A DNA stretch of 64,000 nt, taken from Streptomyces pyxinae. GTDB taxonomy: Bacteria > Actinomycetota > Actinomycetes > Streptomycetales > Streptomycetaceae. Both the position numbers and the translations under genes were made by a program. The stretch is taken from NCBI RefSeq assembly GCF_024756275.1, contig NZ_JANUGQ010000003.1, forward strand, positions 342,583 to 406,582, in the 5' to 3' direction. The notes below the pieces were generated by a model. The model was not told where the DNA came from and made no database searches. It saw nothing but the letters and a program-made list of their open reading frames with translations. Below, piece after piece: positions 34,472-41,514 of the stretch (its first letter is position 1; every line of letters starts with the position of its first letter).

Positions 34472-34680
34472 CTTCGCCTCCAGCCTGGTTGTACAGGGCA
34501 TCGGTCACCCTTCGATTACCCCTGGCGCGGCGGTTCAGGCGGGCGGATGATCCTCCCGGCCACCGGCAGGCGGGCGGCCGGGCCGGGCTGGACCGAGTGA
34601 CCCGCGCGTCCCGGGGTTCGCGCCCCTGGTGCCCCGCCCGCCGGGCACCCGCCGGGTCGCCGCCGGTAGGGTTCGGGGCC

Positions 34681-36246
34681 GTGAGCAGCAGCGACTCCCG
34701 GCCGCCGGAACCCGGCCCGGGCCCAGCCCCGGAACCCGTCCCGGGCCCAGCCCCGGAACCCGTCCCGGACTCCGTCCCGGGCCCCGGTCCGGCCGGCGGC
34801 GGCGCCGGCACCTCCGCCGGTGGCCGACCGGGCGACCGGCCCGCCCCCGGGTCCGAGCCGGGTGCGCCGGCCGCCATCGGGTCCGGACCGGGTGCGCCGG
34901 CCTCCCTCCCGGCCGGACCGCCCGTCACCGTGGTGGGCATCGGCGCGGACGGCTGGGCGGGGCTGACCGACGCCGCGCGGGCCGCCCTGCGCGGGGCCGG
35001 GGCGATCCTGGGCGGGCCCCGGCAGCTCGCCCTGCTGCCCGCCGACTGTCCGGGCGAGCGCGTCGCCTGGCCCTCACCGCTGCGGCCCGCCGTGCCGGGG
35101 CTGCTGGCCGCGCACGCCGGGCGCGGTCTCGCCGTGCTGGCCAGCGGTGACCCCATGTTCTTCGGCATCGGCCGGGCGCTCGCCGAGACCGCGGGGCCCG
35201 GGCGGCTGCGCGTCCTGCCGCACCCGTCCTCCGTCTCGTACGCCTGCGCCCGGCTCGGCTGGCCGCTGGAGGAGACCGTGACGGTCTCGCTGGTCGGCCG
35301 CCCGCTCGCCGCCCTGGCCGCCGCGCTGCACCACCGGCGCCGGCTGCTGGTGCTCAGCGCGGGCGCGGCGACCCCCGGCGAGGTGGCCGCCCTGCTGACC
35401 GGGCGCGGCTACGGGCCCAGCCGGCTGCACCTGCTGGAACAGCTGGGCTCGGACCGGGAGCGGCACGCCGTGTCCACCGCCCGGGACTGGGACCGGCCGC
35501 CCGGCGACCCGCTGAACGTGCTGGCCGTCGAGTGCCTCCGGGAGCCGGGAGCGCCGCGCCTCGGCGCCGTACCGGGGCTGCCGGACACGGCGTACGAGCA
35601 CGACGGGCAGCTCACCAAGCGCCATGTCCGGGCCGCCACCCTCGCCGCCCTGGCGCCCGCGCCCGGGGAACTGCTCTGGGACGTGGGCGGAGGCTCGGGC
35701 TCGATCGGCATCGAGTGGATGCGGGTGCACCCCTCCTGCCGGGCCGTCGCCGTGGAGCGGGACCCGGAGCGGGCCGCCCGGATCGTCCGGAACGCCGAGA
35801 CCCTGGGGGTGCCCGGGCTGCGGGTGGTCACCGCCGCCGCGCCCGGCGGGCTGGCCGGTCTGGAACGGCCGGACGCCGTCTTCGTGGGCGGCGGCCTCAC
35901 CGCGCCCGGGCTGCTCGACGCCTGCTGGGAGGTGCTGGGCCCGGGCGGCCGGCTGGTCGCCAACACCGTGACGCTGGAGTCCGAGGCGCTGCTGGCCGAC
36001 CGGTACCGGCGGTACGGCGGCGAGCTGGTCCGGCTCGCGGTGGCGCACGCCGTCCCGGTGGGCGGCTTCACCGGCTGGCGCCAGGCCATGCCGGTCACCC
36101 AGTGGACCGTGACCAAACCGACGGCCCGACCGGACAGCGACCCCGGCGCCGGTCCTGGCGCCGGGCCGGACATGGGCGCCGGCGCCGGGCCGGCCGAATC
36201 CCCGCACGCGGGCCCCGGCCGGGCCGGCGCGTACGAGAGCGAGTGA
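34681..36246 (+). CDS. cobL: Precorrin-6Y C5,15-methyltransferase (decarboxylating), CbiET fusion
   Basis: 521-aa bifunctional cobalamin-biosynthesis enzyme. An extra N-terminal Pro/Gly/Glu-rich head of about 75 residues, partly encoded by a 24-bp duplication (34720-34767), precedes the CbiE methyltransferase domain (TVVGIGADGWAGL, ASGDPMFFGIGR). The CbiT domain follows (LLWDVGGGSGSIGIEWMR; VFVGGG), and the C-terminal tail is Gly/Ala/Pro-rich. It methylates C5 and C15 of precorrin-6Y and removes a carboxyl group. GTG 34681 has TAGGGT 8 bases upstream and no ribosome site, suggesting a leaderless mRNA. Followed by cobM at 13 bases. Confidence 0.92.
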   Translation: MSSSDSRPPEPGPGPAPEPVPGPAPEPVPDSVPGPGPAGGGAGTSAGGRPGDRPAPGSEPGAPAAIGSGPGAPASLPAGPPVTVVGIGADGWAGLTDAARAALRGAGAILGGPRQLALLPADCPGERVAWPSPLRPAVPGLLAAHAGRGLAVLASGDPMFFGIGRALAETAGPGRLRVLPHPSSVSYACARLGWPLEETVTVSLVGRPLAALAAALHHRRRLLVLSAGAATPGEVAALLTGRGYGPSRLHLLEQLGSDRERHAVSTARDWDRPPGDPLNVLAVECLREPGAPRLGAVPGLPDTAYEHDGQLTKRHVRAATLAALAPAPGELLWDVGGGSGSIGIEWMRVHPSCRAVAVERDPERAARIVRNAETLGVPGLRVVTAAAPGGLAGLERPDAVFVGGGLTAPGLLDACWEVLGPGGRLVANTVTLESEALLADRYRRYGGELVRLAVAHAVPVGGFTGWRQAMPVTQWTVTKPTARPDSDPGAGPGAGPDMGAGAGPAESPHAGPGRAGAYESE

Positions 36247-36259
36247 GTGAGAGACAACG

Positions 36260-37009
36260 ATGACCGTCTACTTCATCGGGGCCGGCCCCGGTGCCGCCGA
36301 CCTGATCACCCTGCGCGGCGCCCGGCTCCTCGCCTCCTGCCGGGTGTGCCTGTACGCTGGGTCGCTGGTCCCGCGCGAGCTGCTGGCCGAGTGCCCCCCG
36401 GAGGCCCGGCTGGTGGACACCGCCCGGCTCGACCTGGACGCCATTACCGGGGAGCTGGTCCGCGCCCATGAGGCGGGTGAGGACGTGGCGCGGCTGCACT
36501 CGGGCGACCCGTCCGTCTTCAGCGCGGTGGCCGAGCAGATGCGCCGTCTCGACGCGGCCGGGGTGCCGTACGAGATGGTGCCCGGCGTTCCGGCCTTCGC
36601 GGCGGCCGCGGCGGCGCTCAACCGGGAGCTGACCGTGCCGACCGTGGGTCAGACCGTGGTGCTGACCCGGCTCGCCCAGCAGGCCACGCCCATGCCGCCC
36701 GGCGAGGACCTGGCGACCCTGGGCCGCAGCGGTGCCCTGCTGGTGCTGCATCTGGCCGCCCGCTACGCCGACCGGGTGGTCGCGGAGCTGCTCCCGCACT
36801 ACGGCGCCGACTGCCCCGCCGCCGTGGTGGCGATGGCCAGCCGGCCGGACCAGATCGTGCTGCGCGGCACCCTGGCGGAGATCGCGGACGCGACGAAGGC
36901 CGCCGGGATCACTCGTACGGCGGTGATTCTGGTGGGCCGCACCCTGGGCGCCACCCAGTTCCGGGACAGCCATCTCTACTCGCCGGAGCGCGACCGGCAC
37001 ACCTGCTGA
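36260..37009 (+). CDS. cobM: Precorrin-4 C11-methyltransferase
   Basis: 249-aa SAM-dependent methyltransferase of the tetrapyrrole methylase family, acting at C11 of precorrin-4 in corrin-ring synthesis. Motifs: VYFIGAGPGAADLITLRG at the N terminus, RLHSGDPSVFSAV for SAM binding, VPGVPAFAAAAAALNRELT, and VVAMASRPDQIVLRGTL. It forms an operon with cobL, 13 bases downstream of its stop. Other cob genes are absent from the window. Confidence 0.94.
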   Translation: MTVYFIGAGPGAADLITLRGARLLASCRVCLYAGSLVPRELLAECPPEARLVDTARLDLDAITGELVRAHEAGEDVARLHSGDPSVFSAVAEQMRRLDAAGVPYEMVPGVPAFAAAAAALNRELTVPTVGQTVVLTRLAQQATPMPPGEDLATLGRSGALLVLHLAARYADRVVAELLPHYGADCPAAVVAMASRPDQIVLRGTLAEIADATKAAGITRTAVILVGRTLGATQFRDSHLYSPERDRHTC

Positions 37010-37069
37010 GCCCGCCGGGGCCCCGACCGGGTCCCGGCCGGTGGCCCGGGACGGGCAGGGCGGCGGGCC

Positions 37070-37711
37070 ATGATGCCGGGCGTGGAAACCTTCAGCTACT
37101 CCGCCGCCTTCATCACCTTCTTCTCCGTCATCGGCCCGCCCAAGGTGCTGCTCTCCTTCGCCGGTCTGGCGCAGGCCCATCCGATGGACCGGCTCCGCCG
37201 GATCGCGCTGATCTCCTCCGGGGCCGCCGTCCTGGTCGCCGTGGTCGTCGGCATCGGCGCGCCCTGGCTGCTCGACCTGTTCCACATCAGCACCTCGGCG
37301 CTGCAACTCGCGGGCGGCGTCATCTTCTTCCTCTACGCCGTCGGCCTGGTGCTCGGCATCCACCTCGGCACGGACGGCCCGCACGGCACCGCCCCCGATC
37401 TGATCAGCGGGGTGCGCGAGCTGCTGATGCCGTACGTGGTGAGCCCGCTGGCCATGACGGGGGTGCTGATCGAGGCGTCCGCCCGGGACAGCTGGACCTG
37501 GCGTTCCACCGTGGTGGCCGCCTATGTCACGGTCATCGCCCTGGACCTGGCCTGCGTGCTGCTGCTCGCCCGGGTGCTGCGCCGCACCCACCACGCCACC
37601 ATCGAACTCCTGGGCCGGCTCCTGGGGTTGCTGCTGGCGGCCGTCGGCGTCGACCTGTTCCTCGACGGCCTCTCCGCCCTCGGCGTCCCCGGCCTCGACG
37701 ACCGCCCCTGA
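37070..37711 (+). CDS. MarC family membrane protein
   Basis: 213-aa integral membrane protein with six hydrophobic helices. MarC-type motifs are FSVIGPPKVLLSFAGL near the N terminus and YVVSPLAMTGVL before helix 4. Named after the E. coli mar locus but with no proven antibiotic-resistance role; the substrate is unknown. Start options are ATG 37070, ATG 37073 and GTG 37082, none with a clear ribosome site. It follows cobM by 60 bases and may be co-transcribed. Confidence 0.85.
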   Translation: MMPGVETFSYSAAFITFFSVIGPPKVLLSFAGLAQAHPMDRLRRIALISSGAAVLVAVVVGIGAPWLLDLFHISTSALQLAGGVIFFLYAVGLVLGIHLGTDGPHGTAPDLISGVRELLMPYVVSPLAMTGVLIEASARDSWTWRSTVVAAYVTVIALDLACVLLLARVLRRTHHATIELLGRLLGLLLAAVGVDLFLDGLSALGVPGLDDRP

Positions 37712-37737
37712 CCCGGGCCCTGACCGGCCGGCGGACC

Positions 37738-37771
37738 ATCACTTTCCACTCTGGAAAGTGATGGCCATAAT
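37738..37771 (+). promoter_or_regulatory. Promoter with overlapping palindromic operator
   Basis: ATCACTTTCCA (37738-37748) and TGGAAAGTGAT (37752-37762) form a perfect 11-bp inverted repeat around CTC. A further half-site GGCAAGTGAT follows. TTTCCA (37743-37748) and CATAAT (37766-37771), spaced by 17 bases, can serve as -35 and -10, so a bound protein would block RNA polymerase. The winged-helix protein encoded two genes down is the likely ligand. Confidence 0.65.
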
Positions 37772-37837
37772 GGCAAGTGATGATCTGTCGGGCGCTCCTC
37801 CGGGGAGCGGGCGCGCTGAAGGGCAGGGGAACAGAAC

Positions 37838-38290
37838 ATGGGAAAGCGGGGAACGGCCGTGGGGGAAACGGGTATCGGTGCCGAGGCGGCGCGGCGGGCA
37901 CTGGGGCGGGTGTCCGGGGTCGAGGCGGTCGCCCGGTGGCGCGGAGGCTGGTACGGACGCTATCTCTGGGTGTACGCGGCGGGTCAGCTGCTGCTGGTGC
38001 CGATGGCCCTGCTCTGGCACGGGCCCGTGCCCAGTGGGGTGTACGGGCTGTCCCAACTGGCGCTGGTGACCGGCCTCAGCCTCTACGCCCTCCGGCAGCC
38101 GGTGGTGCGCCGGGGACTCGGCCGTACCGTGGGGGCGGTGATCGGTGTCTGGGGCGTCCTCTTCGGGGCCTCCGTCGTCCTGGGGCTGACGGTCTGGCGG
38201 GAGAGCCCGGTCTTCGCGGCCGTCGCCGCGGTGTGCTGCGCCCTGCCGCCGACCGTGGGTGCCTGGTGCGAGGGACGGCGAGCCGGATGA
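37838..38290 (+). CDS. Small integral membrane protein, unknown function
   Basis: 150-aa protein with four hydrophobic helices (about residues 43-62, 68-86, 97-117 and 124-141). The N terminus is basic and the C terminus ends EGRRAG. No known family is recognised. Start ATG 37838 has AGGGGA upstream; GTG 37859 is possible. Its stop overlaps the start of the winged-helix regulator (ATGA), so the two are coupled, and both lie behind the TTTCCA/TGGAAA operator. Confidence 0.7.
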   Translation: MGKRGTAVGETGIGAEAARRALGRVSGVEAVARWRGGWYGRYLWVYAAGQLLLVPMALLWHGPVPSGVYGLSQLALVTGLSLYALRQPVVRRGLGRTVGAVIGVWGVLFGASVVLGLTVWRESPVFAAVAAVCCALPPTVGAWCEGRRAG

Positions 38291-38691
38291 CGGAACGGCG
38301 CGTATCAGAAGAGCAGATGACGGAACGGCAGGCGCCGGGCCGGGAGCCGGTGGGCGGGTGGGCGACGGAGCGGCGGGTCGCGGAGAAGGAGGCGGGCGGG
38401 CATCCCCGGCACGCGCTGGCGCCGTTGCTGACCGCGCCGGTCCGGCTGTCGGTGATGGCGGCCCTGGTGGCGGCGGAGAAGGCCGAATTCGCCTTCGTGC
38501 GGGACTTGGTGGAAATTTCCGACTCGGTCCTCTCCAAGCAGCTGGCCGCGCTGGAGGAGGCCGGCTGGCTGGAGGTGCGGAAGGTCCGGGCCGGGCGGCG
38601 GGTTCGTACGTGGGTCTCGCTGACCGGGGAGGGGCGGGAGGCGTATGCCCGGCATCTCGCGGCGCTGCGGGCCATCACCGGCGGAGGCTGA
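38287..38691 (+). CDS. Winged-helix transcriptional regulator (HTH_34/ArsR-MarR-like)
   Basis: 134-aa regulator. After a 45-residue head with a repeated MTERR/MTERQ start comes a winged helix: LTAPVRLSVMAAL, FAFVRDLVEISDSVLSKQLAALEEAGWLEVRK and a basic wing RAGRRVRTWVSLTGEG. The pattern matches winged-helix proteins that often pair with small membrane proteins and repress their own operon. Translation is coupled to the membrane-protein gene by ATGA. The palindrome at 37738-37762 is the expected binding site. A second in-frame ATG at 38317 is a possible alternative start. Confidence 0.85.
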   Translation: MTERRVSEEQMTERQAPGREPVGGWATERRVAEKEAGGHPRHALAPLLTAPVRLSVMAALVAAEKAEFAFVRDLVEISDSVLSKQLAALEEAGWLEVRKVRAGRRVRTWVSLTGEGREAYARHLAALRAITGGG

Positions 38692-38913
38692 GGCTCCGGT
38701 GGGAAGGGTTCGGCGGGGCGGGGGCGCGGGCGGGATGACAACGTTCACAGAGAAAGTCGCCGGGGGTGGGCAACTGCCCCGGTTGTGCTGGTTTGTTCGG
38801 TGGATGGCCGGCCACCGGGGCGGGCCCGGCGGGAATCGCCCTTTCTGATCCATGACGCCGGTCATACGATCATCGCCCGTTCGTGCCGTTCTCACCGCCC
38901 AGGAAGGGTCCCC

Positions 38914-40386
38914 GTGCAGATCCGCCGTACCCTCGCGACCGCCGTCGCGGCAGCCGTGACCGCGCCCGTCGTGCTGCTCTCCGCCGCGTCGGCCACTCCG
39001 GCCTTCGCAGCCCCCGCGCCGCCGGCCGCCGGTACCGGAGCCACGAGCGGTAAGGGAGGCACCGCCGGTACGGGTGTCACGGCGGGCGCGGGTCTACCGG
39101 AGGGGTCCGGCGGTGTCCCGCTGCTGTGCGAGCAGCCCGGCACGCCGGGGCTCAAGGAGCTGGAGAAGGCCGTCGCGGAGGCCACCAAGGCGTGGCAGGA
39201 CGCCGTCGCCGCCCGGGACACCGCCCGCCGGGCCCGGGACGACGGCAAACTGTCCACCGCGCCGCACCATGTCGCGGCCGGGCAGGCGAAGGAGCGCGCG
39301 GCCGCGGCGGCGACCGTCAAGGAGGCCGCCGACAAGGCGGTGACCGATGCCGAGGCCGCGCTGAAGGACCTCCCCGGCACCGCCACGGACCAGGAGCGGG
39401 CCGCGGCCGGGACGAAGGTCACGGAGGCCAGGGCCGCCGCCACGGCGGCCGCCGAGGCGAAGCGCACCGCCGGCACCGAGGCCGACCGGGCGCAGACGGC
39501 GGCCGACGAGGCCGAGTCGGCGCTCGACCGGAAGTATGTGGACGCTCTCCGGGCGGCCGAGACCGCGCTCACCCGCAAGGAGAACGCCGAGCGGGCCCTC
39601 ACGGAGGCTCGTGAGCGGCCCGGGGGCGAGACCGACGCGCGGATCGCCGTCACCCTCACCACGCCGCCCGCCGAGGTGGTCGCGGGCAAGCAGGCCGAGT
39701 TCGGGCTGCGGATCACCAATGGCTCCCCGGAGACCCTGGAGCGGGTGGGGCTGTTCGGTGACGTCTACCACGACGGCACGGCGGAGGCCCCGGGTGAACC
39801 GGAGGACTCCAACGAGACGTCCGGGTTCAACCGGTTCCTGAAGCTGGAGTGGTCCTCGGACGCCCAGCCCGGCTGGGCCGCCCTCACCGAGGAGAGCCGG
39901 GTGGGCGGCATCCCGGAGCTCAAGTCCGGCGGGCACGCCGATTTCAAGCTGCGCCTCACACCGGACGCCGCCACCCCGGCCGGCGAGGCCTCCCTCTTCT
40001 ACGGCGCCGAGTACCACAAGGCGAAGGGCGCCTGCGGGGTGACCGCCAACCTGGCACCGTTCCGGATCCTCGCCAAGGACGGCGGCGGCGCCGGGACCGC
40101 GTCCCCCTCTCCGTCGCCGTCGGTGTCGGCCTCCGCCTCCGCGACGCCCTCCGCCGGGCCGAGCGCCCAGGGCGGCACCTCGGACACCCCGGTGAACGGC
40201 GCCTCCGGGGCCCTCGCCGAGACCGGTTCCTCCTCCGCCACCACCCGGCTCGCCCTCGCGGCCGGTGCGGCCGTGCTGGCGGGCGCGGGCGCCATGGTGC
40301 TGGCCCGCCGCCGCCGGACGGCCGCCCCCGCCGGGTCCGCCGCATCCGCCGGGGACGGCGCGGGCGGCGGGAACGCCGGGGTCTGA
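38914..40386 (+). CDS. LAETG-anchored (class E sortase) surface protein with coiled coil
   Basis: 490-aa exported protein. GTG 38914 has AGGAAGGG upstream. Signal peptide residues 1-32 (AFAAP). A predicted coiled coil rich in Ala/Lys/Glu spans about 80-230, then a beta-rich domain (about 240-390) with GLRITNGSPETLERVGLFG. A Ser/Pro-rich linker, LAETG at about 434-438, a hydrophobic helix and RRRR complete the sorting signal. LAxTG is the Streptomyces class E sortase motif, so cell-wall anchoring is likely. The basic stop is followed by about 22 extra Ala/Gly-rich residues, longer than usual. Confidence 0.82.
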   Translation: MQIRRTLATAVAAAVTAPVVLLSAASATPAFAAPAPPAAGTGATSGKGGTAGTGVTAGAGLPEGSGGVPLLCEQPGTPGLKELEKAVAEATKAWQDAVAARDTARRARDDGKLSTAPHHVAAGQAKERAAAAATVKEAADKAVTDAEAALKDLPGTATDQERAAAGTKVTEARAAATAAAEAKRTAGTEADRAQTAADEAESALDRKYVDALRAAETALTRKENAERALTEARERPGGETDARIAVTLTTPPAEVVAGKQAEFGLRITNGSPETLERVGLFGDVYHDGTAEAPGEPEDSNETSGFNRFLKLEWSSDAQPGWAALTEESRVGGIPELKSGGHADFKLRLTPDAATPAGEASLFYGAEYHKAKGACGVTANLAPFRILAKDGGGAGTASPSPSPSVSASASATPSAGPSAQGGTSDTPVNGASGALAETGSSSATTRLALAAGAAVLAGAGAMVLARRRRTAAPAGSAASAGDGAGGGNAGV

Positions 40387-40398
40387 CGGGGACGCCGA

Positions 40399-40423
40399 CG
40401 GCACCGGGCCCGGCCCGGTGCCG
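40399..40423. terminator. Bidirectional terminator
   Basis: Perfect 11-bp stem CGGCACCGGGC (40399-40409) with GCCCGGTGCCG (40413-40423), 3-base loop, between convergent genes. Confidence 0.75.
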
Positions 40424-40446
40424 GGCCCCGGCGGACGCGGCGCCGG

Positions 40447-41364
40447 TCAGCGGGTGGCGGCGATGAACCGGCGCAGCTCCGCCGCCAGCGCCTTCGGGTT
40501 GTCGAGCTGGACCAGAGTGCCGGCGTCCGGGATCTCCACGTACCGGGCGTCCGGCAGCAGTTCCGCGAGACGGCGCCCCGTGGCGTGCGGCATCATCCGG
40601 TCCTCGGCGCCCCAGGCCACCAGCGCGGGCCGGTCGAAGCCGCGCAGCCGCTCCGCCGCCCGGAGGTACGTCCCCCGGTCGGTGCCGCGGCAGAAGGCGG
40701 TGAAGTCCCGGCGGATCGCCCGGCTGGACAGCACCGGCCGGTACCAGCGGCGTACCAGCGCGAACGGGATCGGGCGCGTGGCCATCCCGCCCAGGGAGAA
40801 GGACCGCCGGACGAGGAAGGGCACCCGGAAGCTCTGGAGCAGCAGAAGGAGCCCGCCCGGGATCCGCGAAGCGGCGAGCAGGGTACGGCCCTGGACGCCC
40901 GGCGGGTAGTTGTCCAGCGCCTCGCAGGAGGTGAGCACCAGCCGGCCCACCCGCTCGTCCCGGACGCCCACCAGGAGCTGGGCGGTGCCCGCGTCGTTCT
41001 GGACCAGGGTGACGTCCCGCAGGTCCAGCCGCTCCAGGAACTCCGCGAGCAGGTTCGCCACTCCCTGGGCGGAGAGATCGGCGCCGGGACGCATGGGCCT
41101 GCGGTGGCTGCCGAGCGGCAGCACCGGCACCACGATCCGGTACTCCCCGCTCAGCTCGGCCACCAGCCGGTCCCAGACGGACCCGTCGAACCCGAGGCCG
41201 TGGACGAGCACCACGGTCTCCGCTCCGGCCGCCGTGCCGGTGACGGGACCGGTGCCGGCGCCCGAACCGGTGCCGATGCCGGAACCGGTGCCGATGCCGG
41301 AACCGGTGCCGTCGTGGGTGTCGGTGTATTCGATGGTTCCTGCACTCAGGTCGATCTCTGGCAT
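40447..41364 (-). CDS. Alpha/beta hydrolase with Asp at the nucleophile position
   Basis: 305-aa alpha/beta hydrolase-fold protein. VVLVHGLGFDGSVWDRL forms the oxyanion region. The nucleophile elbow reads LVQNDAGTAQ, with Asp where most hydrolases have Ser, as in haloalkane dehalogenases and epoxide hydrolases. The C-terminal catalytic-His position reads IPDAGTLVQLDNP, with Thr instead of His, so activity is uncertain. Between the first strands lies a Gly/Thr/Ser repeat loop (GTGSGI units) encoded by an 18-bp tandem repeat near 41263-41310. RBS GGAGG is 9 bases before ATG 41364. It is separate from the large operon upstream by 150 bases. Confidence 0.85.
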   Translation of the reverse strand: MPEIDLSAGTIEYTDTHDGTGSGIGTGSGIGTGSGAGTGPVTGTAAGAETVVLVHGLGFDGSVWDRLVAELSGEYRIVVPVLPLGSHRRPMRPGADLSAQGVANLLAEFLERLDLRDVTLVQNDAGTAQLLVGVRDERVGRLVLTSCEALDNYPPGVQGRTLLAASRIPGGLLLLLQSFRVPFLVRRSFSLGGMATRPIPFALVRRWYRPVLSSRAIRRDFTAFCRGTDRGTYLRAAERLRGFDRPALVAWGAEDRMMPHATGRRLAELLPDARYVEIPDAGTLVQLDNPKALAAELRRFIAATR

Positions 41365-41514
41365 ACGGCACCGCCTCCGGAAGAGAAGAGCAGGGAAGGG
41401 GGGAAGGGCAGGGAAGAGCAGGACCGAGCGCGACCAGCCTGGGCGGACGGGCGGTCACTGTCCAGCCGCGCAACGGTCGGTGACGGGCCGACGGGGTGAC
41501 CGCAGGCCCGGGAG

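Noticed and set aside
34472..34680. Cobalamin riboswitch upstream of cobL
   Set aside because: No B12-box-like sequence was found and the gene appears to have a leaderless start.
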